A DNA stretch of 64,000 nt from an uncultured Rhodobacter sp. GTDB lineage: Bacteria; Pseudomonadota; Alphaproteobacteria; Rhodobacterales; Rhodobacteraceae. Under the pieces are notes generated by a model that made no database searches, was not told where the DNA came from, and saw nothing but the letters and a program-made list of their open reading frames with translations. The translations under genes and the position numbers were made by a program. The stretch spans positions 1 to 64,000 of the forward strand of contig CAMFII010000010.1 in assembly GCA_945952585.1 (NCBI GenBank), read 5' to 3'. Of the stretch, positions 17,948 through 27,934 are shown one piece after another (the first letter of the stretch is position 1; each line of letters starts with the position of its first letter).

Positions 17948-19110
17948 AGCCGCCGCCTGCGGTATGCCTGCCAGGCGTGCATCAGGATGCCCCCCGCACA
18001 GAGTGGCGCCGCGAACCACACCACCCCTGCAGAGCCAAAGCTTGCCACCAGCGCCGCCAGGATCGGCGTTCCGGTAGTGGTGCCGAGATTGCCGAGCTGC
18101 GCCACCGCACCAGAGGCTCTGGCCCGGTCCGCCTCGACCGGGTTCAGCTGCGGGATCGAGGCGAAGGACGCCCCCTGCACCATCCCGAGCGCAGCAGTCA
18201 TCGTCAGCGCCGCCGCAAGCCTGACCGGCGGCATTCCCCAGGACAGGCCCATCACGATAGCTGCGCCGAGGGCAACCGCAAATCCGCCCTCCACGATCCT
18301 CACGGCAGGCAGGTGCTTCAACAGCCAGACGCCGAGCGTCAGCGAAACGCCGATGCTGAGAAGCGGCATGACTGTTGCGGCTATGACCCTGTCCTTCCCC
18401 AGCATCGGCGGCAGGAGGGTGAGCAGCGCGACATAGAGCATAGTGTAGAAGACGAAACCGGTCGCGGGGGCGGCAATCCGGGGTGAACGGTAGATCTCGA
18501 CATGCTGGGCAAGCACGCCCCCTTGCGGCAGATCGCGGGCGGCGACTGGCGGGTGGGGCGGCAGCAAGGCCCAGATGACGACCGTCATCGTCGCCATGTA
18601 GACCGAATGCGCCAGAAACAAAGCCCCTGCCCCGTGCGTGATGAACCAGCCGCCGACCAACGCCAGAAGTGCATAGGACAGGCCGAAGAAAGTAGACCAC
18701 AGGGTCATTGCAAAGCCCTGATGGCGCGGCGGCGCTGTCTGCGCGATCAGGACCGGCCCGACCACGACGATGGCAAGGTGCGACAGTCCCTCGACGATGC
18801 GGCTGGCCATCATCAGCGGATAGGACGGGAGGGTCGCCTGAATGGCCGAGATGACGGCCCCCGCCGCCAGCGCGACGAGAAGGACTCGGCGCAGGCCAAG
18901 TCGTTCGACGATGATCCCTGCCGTCGTGCCAAAGATCAGCCCGACCAGGCCCACGACCGAAACCATGAAGGCGACGCGGCCGATGCCGCCGTAATGGGCG
19001 ACGAGCAGGTCGTAAAGGATGCTGACCTTGCCGAACTGTGCGGCGGCGCCAAGTCCAGCGGCCCAAAGGGCAAAGATGATGGGGAACGGTCGCGGCTGCA
19101 GGGAAGTCAT
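17944..19110 (-). CDS. MFS transporter
   Basis: 388 residues with about twelve hydrophobic helices, starting MTSLQPRPFPIIFALWAAGLGAA. The MFS loop 2-3 signature is present as GTTAGIIVERLGLRRVLL, and SRIVEGLSHLAIVV corresponds to helix 4. Substrate unknown; overall it looks like a small-molecule exporter or drug/metabolite permease. AGGCAGGGG precedes the ATG at 19110. The gene is alone on its strand: a strong hairpin (19161-19195) lies upstream, so it has its own promoter or reads through from an undefined short transcript. Confidence 0.88.
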   Translation of the reverse strand: MTSLQPRPFPIIFALWAAGLGAAAQFGKVSILYDLLVAHYGGIGRVAFMVSVVGLVGLIFGTTAGIIVERLGLRRVLLVALAAGAVISAIQATLPSYPLMMASRIVEGLSHLAIVVVGPVLIAQTAPPRHQGFAMTLWSTFFGLSYALLALVGGWFITHGAGALFLAHSVYMATMTVVIWALLPPHPPVAARDLPQGGVLAQHVEIYRSPRIAAPATGFVFYTMLYVALLTLLPPMLGKDRVIAATVMPLLSIGVSLTLGVWLLKHLPAVRIVEGGFAVALGAAIVMGLSWGMPPVRLAAALTMTAALGMVQGASFASIPQLNPVEADRARASGAVAQLGNLGTTTGTPILAALVASFGSAGVVWFAAPLCAGGILMHAWQAYRRRRL

Positions 19111-19159
19111 GCCCCTGCCTAGCAAGGCAGGGCGGAATGCTCCATCCCGGATGCGACAA

Positions 19160-19195
19160 ATGGAAAAGGGGCGGCCCGTCCCTTGGCCGCCCCTT
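19160..19195 (-). terminator. Strong terminator hairpin, oriented to the minus strand
   Basis: AAGGGGCGGCC / GGCCGCCCCTT is an 11-bp perfect stem with an eight-base loop. Read on the minus strand it is followed by TTTTCC, so it ends a minus-strand transcript. The nearest annotated minus-strand gene upstream (lpdA) already has its own terminator 240 bases earlier. Confidence 0.72.
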
Positions 19196-19436
19196 CCGAT
19201 TTGGCCGGAGTTGTCCCGACTCCGACCGCCTGCGCCAGCGCCAGATGGCGCAGGTATCCCACGTCGTCCGATCCGTCCCGGGATCGTCTTCGGGCTTGAG
19301 GACAATCTGCCGGGCGTTCGTGGCGGATTTTCTGCGCATTTTCGGGACTTTCGGGGCATTTCGTGGCCCCTTGTCAAATAGCGGAAACACTCGGCGGGTG
19401 GCTGCGGGATTGTTGCCACCGAACGCAGGTCCGAAA
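19196..19436 (-). other. Gene-free stretch between two minus-strand terminators
   Basis: About 240 bases without a gene I can recognise. On the minus strand it contains TTGACA (19371-19376) followed by short open frames; one begins ATGCGCAGAAAATCC and reads through the downstream terminator, and another frame reads DDVGYLRHLALAQAVGVG without a start codon. The sequence TTTCGGG recurs near 19339-19355. Bracketing by terminators suggests a short RNA or a decayed small gene, but neither is proven. Confidence 0.35.
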
Positions 19437-19469
19437 GCAAAAGGGGCAGGACGATCGCCCTGCCCCCTT
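19437..19469 (-). terminator. Terminator of lpdA
   Basis: GGGGCAGG and CCTGCCCC arms around ACGATCGC; on the minus strand the stem is followed by TTTTGCTTT. It lies 23 bases after the lpdA stop codon. Confidence 0.82.
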
Positions 19470-19491
19470 GCGTTTCCGCTGTCGCGATTCG

Positions 19492-20889
19492 TCAGATGTG
19501 CAGCGCGCGACCGTAGGCGTCGAGCACGGCTTCGTGCATCATCTCGCTGAGCGTCGGATGCGGGAAGACCGTCTCCATCAGCTCGGCCTCGGTGGTCTCC
19601 AGCGTGCGGCCGACGACGTAGCCCTGTATCAGCTCGGTCACTTCCGCGCCGATCATGTGGGCGCCGAGCAATTCGCCGGTCTTGGCGTCGAACACGGTCT
19701 TGATCATCCCCTCCGGCTCGCCAAGGGCAATGGCCTTACCGTTGCCGATGAAGGGGAAATGGCCGACCTTGACGGTATAGCCCGCCGCCTTGGCCTTCTC
19801 CTCGGTCAGGCCGACAGAGGCGACCTGCGGGTGGCAGTAGGTGCAGCCGGCGATCGAGTTCGGCTTGATCGGGTGCGGATGACCGCCCGCGATCAGTTCG
19901 GCGACCATCACGCCCTCATGGCTGGCCTTGTGGGCGAGCCAGGGTGCGCCGGCGATGTCGCCGATGGCATAAAGCCCCTCGACCCCGGTGCGGCAGTATT
20001 CGTCGGTCACCACATGAGTGCGGTCGATCTTCACGCCGAGCGCCTCGAGCCCGAGGTTCTCGACATTGCCGACGATGCCCACGGCGGAAATCACGGTGTC
20101 GAAGTCCTGCGTCTCGATCTTGCCGTTCACCTCGATATGCGCGGTCACGCCCACGCCCGGCTTGCGGTCGAGTTTCTTGACCGCCGCCTTCTCCATGATC
20201 TTCATGCCCTGTTTCACGAAGGACTTCTTCGCGAAAGCGCTGATCTCGGCATCCTCGACCGGCAGGATGCGGTCCATCACCTCGACCACGGTCGTGTCGG
20301 CGCCAAGCGTGTGGAAGAAGCTGGCGAATTCGATGCCGATGGCACCCGATCCGATGACCAGCAGCTTTTTCGGCATCCGCACCGGCTGGAGCGCGTGCTT
20401 GTAGGTCCAGACCAGATCGCCGTCGGCCTCGAGCCCCGGCAGTTCGCGGGCACGGGCGCCGGTGGCGACGATGATGGCTGGGGCGGTCAGGTCTTCCACG
20501 CCCTTGTCGGTCGTGACCTTGACCTGGCCCTTCCCGGCCAGCACCGCCGAGCCCATGAAGACGGTGACCTTGTTCTTCTTCATCAGGTGGCCGATGCCCG
20601 AGGAGAGCTGCTTGGCCACCCCGCGCGACCGGGCGACCACGGCGTTCAGGTCATAGCCGATGCCGTCGGCCTTGAGCCCGAATTCCTTGGCGCGGTGCAT
20701 CAGGTGGAACACTTCGGCCGAGCGGAGCAGCGCCTTGGTCGGGATGCAGCCCCAGTTGAGGCAGATGCCGCCCAAGTGCTCGCGCTCCACGATGGCGACG
20801 TTCTTGCCAAGCTGAGCGGCCCGGATCGCGGCGACATAGCCGCCTGGACCTGCACCGATCACGATGACGTCGAAGGATTTGGCAGCCAC
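19492..20889 (-). CDS. lpdA: Dihydrolipoamide dehydrogenase (E3)
   Basis: 465 residues. FAD/NAD flavoenzyme that reoxidises dihydrolipoamide in 2-oxoacid dehydrogenase complexes and the glycine cleavage system. Seen: FAD-binding GAGPGGYVAAI (about 12-22), redox disulfide GGICLNWGCIPTK, NAD-binding GSGAIGIEFASFF, second FAD motif GLYAIGDIAGAPWLAHKASHEG, and the C-terminal catalytic HPTLSE. The start is GTG at 20889 after GAGGAGGGG. It is not next to E1/E2 genes, so it could be the 2-oxoglutarate, pyruvate or branched-chain E3. An 18-bp inverted repeat lies 22 bases upstream of the start, and a terminator follows. Confidence 0.96.
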   Translation of the reverse strand: MAAKSFDVIVIGAGPGGYVAAIRAAQLGKNVAIVEREHLGGICLNWGCIPTKALLRSAEVFHLMHRAKEFGLKADGIGYDLNAVVARSRGVAKQLSSGIGHLMKKNKVTVFMGSAVLAGKGQVKVTTDKGVEDLTAPAIIVATGARARELPGLEADGDLVWTYKHALQPVRMPKKLLVIGSGAIGIEFASFFHTLGADTTVVEVMDRILPVEDAEISAFAKKSFVKQGMKIMEKAAVKKLDRKPGVGVTAHIEVNGKIETQDFDTVISAVGIVGNVENLGLEALGVKIDRTHVVTDEYCRTGVEGLYAIGDIAGAPWLAHKASHEGVMVAELIAGGHPHPIKPNSIAGCTYCHPQVASVGLTEEKAKAAGYTVKVGHFPFIGNGKAIALGEPEGMIKTVFDAKTGELLGAHMIGAEVTELIQGYVVGRTLETTEAELMETVFPHPTLSEMMHEAVLDAYGRALHI

Positions 20890-20910
20890 GGTTCCCCTCC
20901 TCTGGAAAAG

Positions 20911-20928
20911 TAGTTTGCCATTAAACTA
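20911..20928 (-). promoter_or_regulatory. TAGTTT-N6-AAACTA inverted repeat before lpdA
   Basis: TAGTTT (20911-20916), six bases, AAACTA (20923-20928), in an AT-rich patch between the DUF924 stop and the lpdA start. Position and symmetry fit a repressor site for a promoter within the 84-base gap; the regulator is unknown. Confidence 0.5.
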
Positions 20929-20973
20929 TTTCTCGGACTCCAGCAATACAACGGGCGCCGCACCTCATTGCGG

Positions 20974-21558
20974 TCAATGCATGGCTCCCTCGCGCAGCCG
21001 TCTCACAAAGGCGGGGTAGCCGCCGGCATCCATGAATTCCTGTTCGGCAGCCGTCATCTCGCGCCCGAGCGCGGCATTGCGGAAGGGAAACCGCCCGAAG
21101 CGCGCGATGATCTCCCTGTGGGCAATGGCATGAAGGACATTGTCGGCGCCGGTTTCGGGTAGCCGTTCGCGCATGAGCGCGACGCCGAAATCCTGGTCCG
21201 CCAGATCTTCGCTATGCTCAAAGGGAAGATAGAAGAATTGGCGTTCGGGCTCGGGGGCGCCGAGATCCCAGTCGGCGGCGACAGCCTTGCGGGCCGCATC
21301 CCGCGCCTTCTCGTCGGTCGCAAAGGCCAGCGCCGTGCCGCGATGGATGTTGCGCGGCAGCTGGTCGGTCAGGACGAGGTAAGCCAGCGACCCCACCGTG
21401 CCATCGACCCAATGGTCAAGCCCGCCGTCATGGGCCGCCTGCCATAGCTCAAGGAAGCCCTCGCGACAGGCCGCGTCGACCGCCTCGCTGCCGACATACC
21501 AGCCCTCCTCGCCGATCTCGCCCAGCCAGAAGTCGAGCACATCCACTGGATCGGCCAT
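20974..21558 (-). CDS. DUF924 family protein
   Basis: 194 residues. Family landmarks: VLDFWLGEIGEEGWY at the N-terminus, LVLTDQLPRNIHRGTALAFATDEKA in the middle (the LxLDQFPRNxxR pattern), FFYLPFEHSEDLADQ, and ARFGRFPFRNAALGR near the C-terminus. DUF924 is an all-helical, TPR-like cytosolic protein without a known reaction. GGGAGAAAG precedes ATG 21558. It lies upstream of lpdA on the same strand with an 84-base gap that holds its own operator-like repeat, so joint transcription is uncertain. Confidence 0.9.
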   Translation of the reverse strand: MADPVDVLDFWLGEIGEEGWYVGSEAVDAACREGFLELWQAAHDGGLDHWVDGTVGSLAYLVLTDQLPRNIHRGTALAFATDEKARDAARKAVAADWDLGAPEPERQFFYLPFEHSEDLADQDFGVALMRERLPETGADNVLHAIAHREIIARFGRFPFRNAALGREMTAAEQEFMDAGGYPAFVRRLREGAMH

Positions 21559-21657
21559 GACTTTCTCCCTGCCGCGTCGCAGATGTCACCCTGACAGGTC
21601 GGGGCGCGGGCCGCAACGGTCCTGTCTGGCAACGAGGCCCCTTGCCGACCGGGAGCC

Positions 21658-22893
21658 TCAGGCCGCCGGTTTCTCGGCGCGCTTGTCGACGACAGCATCC
21701 ACCGCCGTCACCGAGGCGGAGGGCACGACCGGCGCGAAGCCGGTTCCACGGGCCGGGGCGGCGCGGCGCGTCATTCGCCAGCCGGCATAGGCGGCCAGGG
21801 CAAGGAAGAGCACCGAGAGGAACAGGAACAGCCCCTCCGGCCCGACCTGGTTCATCAGCCAGCCTGCCGCCACCGGACCGCCGATCGCCCCGAGCCCGTT
21901 GAGGAAGATCATCCCGGCACTGGCCGCCGGCATCTCCTCCTTGCCGAGAAAGTCGTTGGTATAGGCAATCAGCAGCGAATAGAGCGGGTTGATCATGCCG
22001 CCCAGGATCACCCCGGACACCAGGTAGGCCACAAACGGCATGTCGAACAGGAAGGTCAGCACCATCGCGAAGCCGCCGAAAGCCGAAACGCCAAGGATCA
22101 GCTTGCGCCGGTCGATGCGGTCCGAGGCCCAGCCGATCGGGTACTGGAACACCAGCCCGCCGACGTAGAGCGACGCCACGAACAGGGTGATCTGCTGGAC
22201 GCTGTAGCCCTTCTGCGCGCCCCAGACCGCCGCCATGCCGAACATGGCCGAGAAGATGCTGCCGGTCAGCAGCATCCCCATGCAGCCGAGCGGCGAAATG
22301 CGGAACAGCCGGCGGAAGGGTAACGGCTTGATCGTGTCAAAGATCGGCGCCGGGGTCGCGGCCAGCAGGATTGGCAGGAAGGACAGCGACACCAGCACCG
22401 AGGGCAGGATGAACAGGACAAAACCCGATGGGTCGGGCAGGTTCAAAAGCGCCTGGCTGGTGATGATGCCGATCATCTGCACGATCATGTAGAGCGACAT
22501 GGCCTGGCCGCGCGTCTCGTTCGTGGCGGTGTTGTTCAGCCAGCTTTCCGCCGTGATGTAGACGCCGGCGAAGGAAAATCCGATCAGCGCCCGCATCACC
22601 GACCAGGCCATCCAGTCCTGGATGACCGGGTAAAGTACCAGAACCGCAGAGATGATCGAGGCCAGCGCCGCGAAGACGCGGACATGGCCGACCTGGCGGA
22701 TCATGATCGGGGCGAGCCTCGACCCGACCAGGAAGCCCAGGAAGTAGGCCGACATGACATAGGAAATCTGGTAGGTCGAGAACCCTGCCCCCGTGCCACG
22801 GATGCCAAGAAGCGATCCCTGCATGCCGTTGCCGACCATCAGGAACATCATGCCGGCCAGCAGGGGCCAGGACGAGGCGAGAACCTTCAGCAC
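21658..22893 (-). CDS. MFS transporter, YcaD-like
   Basis: 411 residues with twelve predicted helices. MFLMVGNGMQGSLLGIRG at the N-terminus, YITAESWLNNTATNETRGQAMSLYM in the middle and WASDRIDRRKLI between helices 8 and 9 match the YcaD-like branch of the major facilitator family, whose substrates are not established. I prefer the GTG at 22893, because GGAG stands six bases before it and the resulting MLKVL start resembles relatives; a TTG at 22905 gives four more residues but has no ribosome-binding site. The last 35 residues are a polar Ala/Val-rich tail. Gene stands alone. Confidence 0.88.
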   Translation of the reverse strand: MLKVLASSWPLLAGMMFLMVGNGMQGSLLGIRGTGAGFSTYQISYVMSAYFLGFLVGSRLAPIMIRQVGHVRVFAALASIISAVLVLYPVIQDWMAWSVMRALIGFSFAGVYITAESWLNNTATNETRGQAMSLYMIVQMIGIITSQALLNLPDPSGFVLFILPSVLVSLSFLPILLAATPAPIFDTIKPLPFRRLFRISPLGCMGMLLTGSIFSAMFGMAAVWGAQKGYSVQQITLFVASLYVGGLVFQYPIGWASDRIDRRKLILGVSAFGGFAMVLTFLFDMPFVAYLVSGVILGGMINPLYSLLIAYTNDFLGKEEMPAASAGMIFLNGLGAIGGPVAAGWLMNQVGPEGLFLFLSVLFLALAAYAGWRMTRRAAPARGTGFAPVVPSASVTAVDAVVDKRAEKPAA

Positions 22894-22981
22894 TGCGGTC
22901 TCCAAGGCTGGGTGAAGTCTAGCACTAATCCGCCGCCGCCACGCTTCTGTTCCGCGAGCGACAGGGACAAAGAAAGGCGCG

Positions 22982-24037
22982 TCATCTCGGCTCCGGGATC
23001 AGGAGCGAGGCGTCGCCGTAAGAGAAGAAGCGGTAGCCTTCGGTGACGGCGTGGTCATAGATCCTGCGAATCCGATCTTGCCCCATCAGGGCGGAGACCA
23101 GCATCAGCAGGGTCGATTTCGGCAGGTGAAAATTCGTCATCAGGGCATCGGTCGCCCGGAAGCGATAGCCGGGATAGATGAAGATATCCGTCGTGCCGCT
23201 GAAGGGATGAACGATGCCTGCCGGATCGGCGGCACTTTCGATCAGGCGCAGCGCGGTGGTGCCGACGGGTATGATCCGCCCGCCTGCCGTTCGGGTCGCG
23301 TTGATCTCGGCGGCCGCCTCTGCCGTGACCTCGCCCCATTCGGCATGCATCCGGTGGGTGGTCACATCCTCGACCTTGACCGGAAGGAAGGTTCCCGCCC
23401 CCACATGTAGCGTCACTTCGGTGAAGGTCACGCCGCGCTCGGCCAGTGCCCGCAGCAACGGCTCGTCGAAATGGAGCGAGGCCGTCGGCGCCGCGACGGC
23501 GCCGGAATGGCGGGCAAAGACCGTCTGGTAATCCTTGGTGTCCTGCGCGTCCGGCGCGCGCTTGGCGGCAATATAGGGCGGCAGCGGCATCGCGCCCGCC
23601 TCGGCCAGCGCCGCATCGAAATCCTCGCCCGTCAGGTTGAAGACCAGCCGCATGTCGGTCTCGGTCTTTTCCGCGACCTGGGCAGACAGGTGGTCGGAAA
23701 AGCGGATCTCCTCGCCTTTGACAACCTTGCGCAGCGGCTTGCCAAGGGCCCGCCAGCCTTCGGCGGCGGGTTCGAGAAGCGTGACTTCGATCTTCGCCTC
23801 GACCTCGCCCTGTCCCGTCATCCGCCGGCGTGTTCCGGTCAGGCGGGCCGGGATGACCTTGGTGTTGTTGAGGATCAGCCGGTCGCCCGGGCGGAATTCA
23901 TCGATCAGGTCGGAGACACGGCGGTCCTCGATCCGGTCGCCGCGCGCGACCAGCAGTCGGGCCGAAGTCCGGGGACGCGCCGGGCGCGTGGCGATCAGCC
24001 GTTCGGGCAGGTCGAAGTCGAAATCGGAAAGCTGCAT
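22982..24037 (-). CDS. queA: S-adenosylmethionine:tRNA ribosyltransferase-isomerase
   Basis: 351 residues. Transfers and isomerises the ribosyl part of S-adenosylmethionine onto 7-aminomethyl-7-deazaguanine in tRNA, giving epoxyqueuosine. Seen: N-terminal [63 protein letters not shown], and the C-terminal [16 protein letters not shown] and [13 protein letters not shown], all diagnostic for QueA. The ATG at 24037 is two bases from the stop codon of the large AsmA-like gene upstream, so the two are translationally linked. Confidence 0.97.
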   Translation of the reverse strand: MQLSDFDFDLPERLIATRPARPRTSARLLVARGDRIEDRRVSDLIDEFRPGDRLILNNTKVIPARLTGTRRRMTGQGEVEAKIEVTLLEPAAEGWRALGKPLRKVVKGEEIRFSDHLSAQVAEKTETDMRLVFNLTGEDFDAALAEAGAMPLPPYIAAKRAPDAQDTKDYQTVFARHSGAVAAPTASLHFDEPLLRALAERGVTFTEVTLHVGAGTFLPVKVEDVTTHRMHAEWGEVTAEAAAEINATRTAGGRIIPVGTTALRLIESAADPAGIVHPFSGTTDIFIYPGYRFRATDALMTNFHLPKSTLLMLVSALMGQDRIRRIYDHAVTEGYRFFSYGDASLLIPEPR

Positions 24038-24039
24038 CG

Positions 24040-27000
24040 TCAGCCACCGGTCTTGGGTGGCGGGGCGCGGAAAATCTCGCGGAACATGCCGGGGGTCAGG
24101 ATCGAAAGCGGGTTGACGGAAACCCGGGGCGCGCTTGTCGGCCCCCGGACGGTGTAGTTGAAACCGAACAGCCCCTCGCCTGGGCGGGTCAGGATGCTGC
24201 CGATGCCGTTGAGCATATAGATCGGCGAGATCACCCCCGCCAGATCGATCGAGTGCGATTCCGCGTCGAAACGACCCGACAGCGACACGCCGAGCGACGC
24301 GCCGACGCCCGAGCTTTGCAGGATCTCGACCCCCGCCGGCGAGGTCTGGAACTCGGCCTGCCCCGAGCTGAAGAAAAGCCCCGACGCCCGCAGCTGTTCG
24401 AGCAGGCCGACAACGCTGACCGCGTTCAGCAGGGCCGCGAGCACCGGAGCCTCGGTGATCTGGACATCGCGGAAATCGGCCGAGCCGCGATAGGCGGCCT
24501 TTCCGCCGGTCGGGGTCAGAGTCAGATCGAGTGTGCCGCCTTTTGCCTTCTCGAAGATCCCCGCTGCGGCGATGACCGCTCCGGCATCATCAGAGCGCAG
24601 ACGCAGCGCGGTTCCCTTGGAGGTGGGCGCGATGGCTCCGACCACCGCGGCCTTGCCGTTCAGCCGTGCGGTGAAGTCGCCATTCAGCCCTCCGCGCCCG
24701 TTGACGGTCCCGGCGAAATTGGTCAGCGACAGGCTTTCGGTCGCGGTGATCCGGTCAAGCTGGACAGCGATGTCGGGCCCGCCTTCCCCCGAACCCGCCA
24801 CGATGTCGGGGATCCGTCGCAGATCGAGCCTTCCGCCGGTGATGGCGATGGCGACAGGCTTGCCCTGCCCCTGCCCGCGCAGATCGGCGCTGACATCCAG
24901 CCAGTTGCCGCTGGTCACCTTGCTGAATCGGGCAAGGTCGAGACCGCCTTCGGGGCGGGTGGTGACCGAACCCTCCGCCTGCACCGGTCCCGATTGCAGC
25001 AGCAGCCGGTCAACACCCGCCGGCTTGCCAAGATGGCCCTCAACCTCGAGCTGGCCGGTGGCCTCGCGTGGCTTGGCAAGTCCGATCGCGGGCAGGCTCA
25101 GGCCGATGCCGGCAAGATCCGAGGTGATGCGGAACCGCCCACTTTCGCCCTTCACCAGGTCGATCTGCATGTCCGCAGTTCCCTGTCCGGTCACCATTCC
25201 CTCGGGCAAGGCAACGCCGAATTCGTGCAGGGCGGCATCGGACAGCTGGGCAGTGCCGGTGACGCGGCTGGTGCCTTTCTTCTCGGGGGCGAAGTCCTGG
25301 TGCCACTGGCCATCGAAGGGCGCCTGGCCCAGATAGCCCGGCCCGGAAATGGTCAGCCCCTTGCGATCCGCGCTGACCTGCAAAGCCTCGGCCGTCAGGA
25401 CATGCCCCTGGACAAGGCGATCCGAGCGGACACCGGTCATTAGGCCCCGAACCTGAAAATCGACATCCGGCATCTCGATCTTGGGTTTCAGCGGGAAGGT
25501 CAGCGTCGCATCGACCTGCGCTCGCCCTTCCGCCAGATCGACCGGCTGACCGGCCTTGGACAGGAACTGGAATGGCGGCTCGTCGAGGATAGACAGGGCT
25601 GCCGTGATGCTGCTGTCGGTCTTGAGCGCAACCTGGGCCGTGGCGGGTTTCTGGGTGATGTCGAGCACCTTGAACACCGACCCGGCCATGTCGATCGCGC
25701 CACCCTGCGGCGCCTCGACAGCGCCGCGTTCAAGGACGGTCGTGTAGGTCTTGCCGCTGATCGAGGAGTAGCCGTAGCCGTTCCGGACCGGCGGCATCGT
25801 CCGCATGAAGCGCACTTCCGCACCGGCGAATTCGTAATCAAAGGTCAGAACCGGCTCGGCCTGCGGCACCAGCCGCAGCCCGGCGCGCACATTGAACAGC
25901 GTGCCTTCCTGGAGATTGGCCTTGACCCAGTCCCGCGTCTTCGGCGTCAGGGCCAACGGCCAGAGCCCCATTACCTTGTTTGCGCTGATCTGGTTCATCC
26001 CGAGATCGGCCGATACGTTCCACCCGTCGAGGCCAGCCGTGACGGTACCGCGCGCGACTAGGCGAGTGTCGCCCTCCTGCAGGGCGAACTGCCCCATCTG
26101 CACCGTGAAGGGATCAAGCGTCAGCCGGAAATCCGCCTGACCCGCCGAGAACCGCACCGGCGCTTGGAACAGCCCTTCCGGATCAAGCTGCAGGTCGCTG
26201 AACGAAACCTGCGAGACGTAGCTTGTCGGGAGCCCGCGCGCGAGGCCGGGCAAACGGCTGACACCGGACGCGCTGAGCCTCAGGGTCTGGCTGTCGATCG
26301 TCAGGTCCGAGAAGGTGAAGGTCTCGGACGGGACGTCGAGATGCACCTTCAGACCCGCCTTGTGGAAGGGCACCGGCTTGGCGGCCGGCGAGGGGTGGAG
26401 TGCCCCCGCCGCGATGTCGAGCGAGGCGTCGATGACCGACATCCGCCCCTGATCGTCGATGGCGGCCTGGATGCCACCCGAAATCGGCGCGTCCAGCACC
26501 CCCAGCCAGGCAAGCGCGTTGCTTTGCGCCGCGATGTCGGCCGCGGCAACATCGGCCACGTTGGCGGTCATGCGCGCGGCATGGGTCGGCTTGACGCTTA
26601 CGAAGGTCAGGTCGGCCCGGGCCGGGTCCGTCGCCCCGCCGACCAGCCCGAGCGACACCTGAAGCGCCAGTTCTTCGGGCCGGTTTTCCAGCGTGATGCG
26701 ACCGTCGCCAACCTGCCAGACGCGCCGCGCCCGCCGGTCGTCCAGGGTCAGGCTCAGCCCCTCCGCCTCGATCCGGTCGAGGCGGCTCAGGATCGGGGCC
26801 TGGAAGGTGGCCTCGGTCTGGTCGAGGATCTCGGCCAGCGTCCCGGCCGGCGCGCCCGCCGTCTCGGTCCCGAAGGCAAGGTCGAGCCGCCCATCTTCAA
26901 GCCGGACCAGCGTGATCTGGGCGCCCACGATCCGCAGAAGGCTGGGCCGCAATTCCCCGGACAGAAGCGCCCCGGCGTCAAAGGTGACCCGCGCCTCGGG

Positions 27001-27267
27001 CAGGCTGGCGATGGTCTTGCCTTCAAGCGTCAGCAGGCGCAGGTCGTCGAGCGCCAGGCGCGGCGTCCAGTCCCGGTCCACCCGCAGGATGACCCCGCCG
27101 ACCGCAACCCGCACTCCGGGCGCGAGACCACCCTCAAGCGCCTTGTTGATGCGGCTTTCGGCCTCGGCGACGATCCAGACCGGAACATGCAACGGCCTGC
27201 CTGTCAGCCCAAGAACGGCGAAGAAGCCGATCATCCCGAAGAAGATGGTGGCAAGCGTCCAGCGCAC
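24040..27267 (-). CDS. Large AsmA/YhdP-like membrane-anchored protein (DUF3971/AsmA-like C-terminal)
   Basis: 1075 residues. One N-terminal membrane helix ([20 protein letters not shown], residues about 4-23) anchors a very long beta-rich periplasmic body; the C-terminal 250 residues ([10 protein letters not shown]..., [27 protein letters not shown]) fit the AsmA-like C-terminal domain. YhdP/TamB/AsmA proteins form bridge-like grooves thought to carry phospholipid between inner and outer membranes; assigning that role here is by family. The start is GTG 27267, the furthest start codon in the frame, without a clear ribosome-binding site. The frame stays open without a start codon for at least 30 codons upstream, so a non-standard start is possible. 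Operon with queA. Confidence 0.87.
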   Translation of the reverse strand: MRWTLATIFFGMIGFFAVLGLTGRPLHVPVWIVAEAESRINKALEGGLAPGVRVAVGGVILRVDRDWTPRLALDDLRLLTLEGKTIASLPEARVTFDAGALLSGELRPSLLRIVGAQITLVRLEDGRLDLAFGTETAGAPAGTLAEILDQTEATFQAPILSRLDRIEAEGLSLTLDDRRARRVWQVGDGRITLENRPEELALQVSLGLVGGATDPARADLTFVSVKPTHAARMTANVADVAAADIAAQSNALAWLGVLDAPISGGIQAAIDDQGRMSVIDASLDIAAGALHPSPAAKPVPFHKAGLKVHLDVPSETFTFSDLTIDSQTLRLSASGVSRLPGLARGLPTSYVSQVSFSDLQLDPEGLFQAPVRFSAGQADFRLTLDPFTVQMGQFALQEGDTRLVARGTVTAGLDGWNVSADLGMNQISANKVMGLWPLALTPKTRDWVKANLQEGTLFNVRAGLRLVPQAEPVLTFDYEFAGAEVRFMRTMPPVRNGYGYSSISGKTYTTVLERGAVEAPQGGAIDMAGSVFKVLDITQKPATAQVALKTDSSITAALSILDEPPFQFLSKAGQPVDLAEGRAQVDATLTFPLKPKIEMPDVDFQVRGLMTGVRSDRLVQGHVLTAEALQVSADRKGLTISGPGYLGQAPFDGQWHQDFAPEKKGTSRVTGTAQLSDAALHEFGVALPEGMVTGQGTADMQIDLVKGESGRFRITSDLAGIGLSLPAIGLAKPREATGQLEVEGHLGKPAGVDRLLLQSGPVQAEGSVTTRPEGGLDLARFSKVTSGNWLDVSADLRGQGQGKPVAIAITGGRLDLRRIPDIVAGSGEGGPDIAVQLDRITATESLSLTNFAGTVNGRGGLNGDFTARLNGKAAVVGAIAPTSKGTALRLRSDDAGAVIAAAGIFEKAKGGTLDLTLTPTGGKAAYRGSADFRDVQITEAPVLAALLNAVSVVGLLEQLRASGLFFSSGQAEFQTSPAGVEILQSSGVGASLGVSLSGRFDAESHSIDLAGVISPIYMLNGIGSILTRPGEGLFGFNYTVRGPTSAPRVSVNPLSILTPGMFREIFRAPPPKTGG

Positions 27268-27435
27268 CCCGCCATGGCGGCGATGCGTGACCAGCCGCCG
27301 GGGTCGGGTGCTGACCGGCTTTTCCTCTTCGTCCTGTATCTTTCCGCTCCCCGGACCCGGCGCCCCGCCCGATGCCCTTTACCTTCGGTCGATGGCCGGG
27401 CTTGCCTTTATCTTTGCCCGGCGGCAACTAAAACA

Positions 27436-27455
27436 CAAAAGGTTGTAACCTTTTG
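27436..27455. promoter_or_regulatory. Perfect 20-bp palindrome upstream of bcp
   Basis: CAAAAGGTT and AACCTTTTG are exact inverted arms around GT. The element ends five bases before the AAGGAG ribosome-binding site of bcp and also lies in the 205-base gap divergent to the AsmA-like gene. An A/T-flanked dyad of this size in GC-rich DNA is most simply a dimeric repressor site over the bcp transcription start; without a T run after it, it is not a terminator. Confidence 0.65.
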
Positions 27456-27472
27456 CCCTGAAGGAGCGTTCC

Positions 27473-27930
<458 letters not shown>

Positions 27931-27934
<4 letters not shown>

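Noticed and set aside
21573-21590. GTCGCAGATGTCACC as a second copy of the kbl operator
   Set aside because: Only part of one arm matches TGTCGCAGATGTG; no dyad is present.
22893-22905. TTG at 22905 as start of the second MFS gene
   Set aside because: No ribosome-binding site; GGAG is correctly placed for the GTG four codons later.
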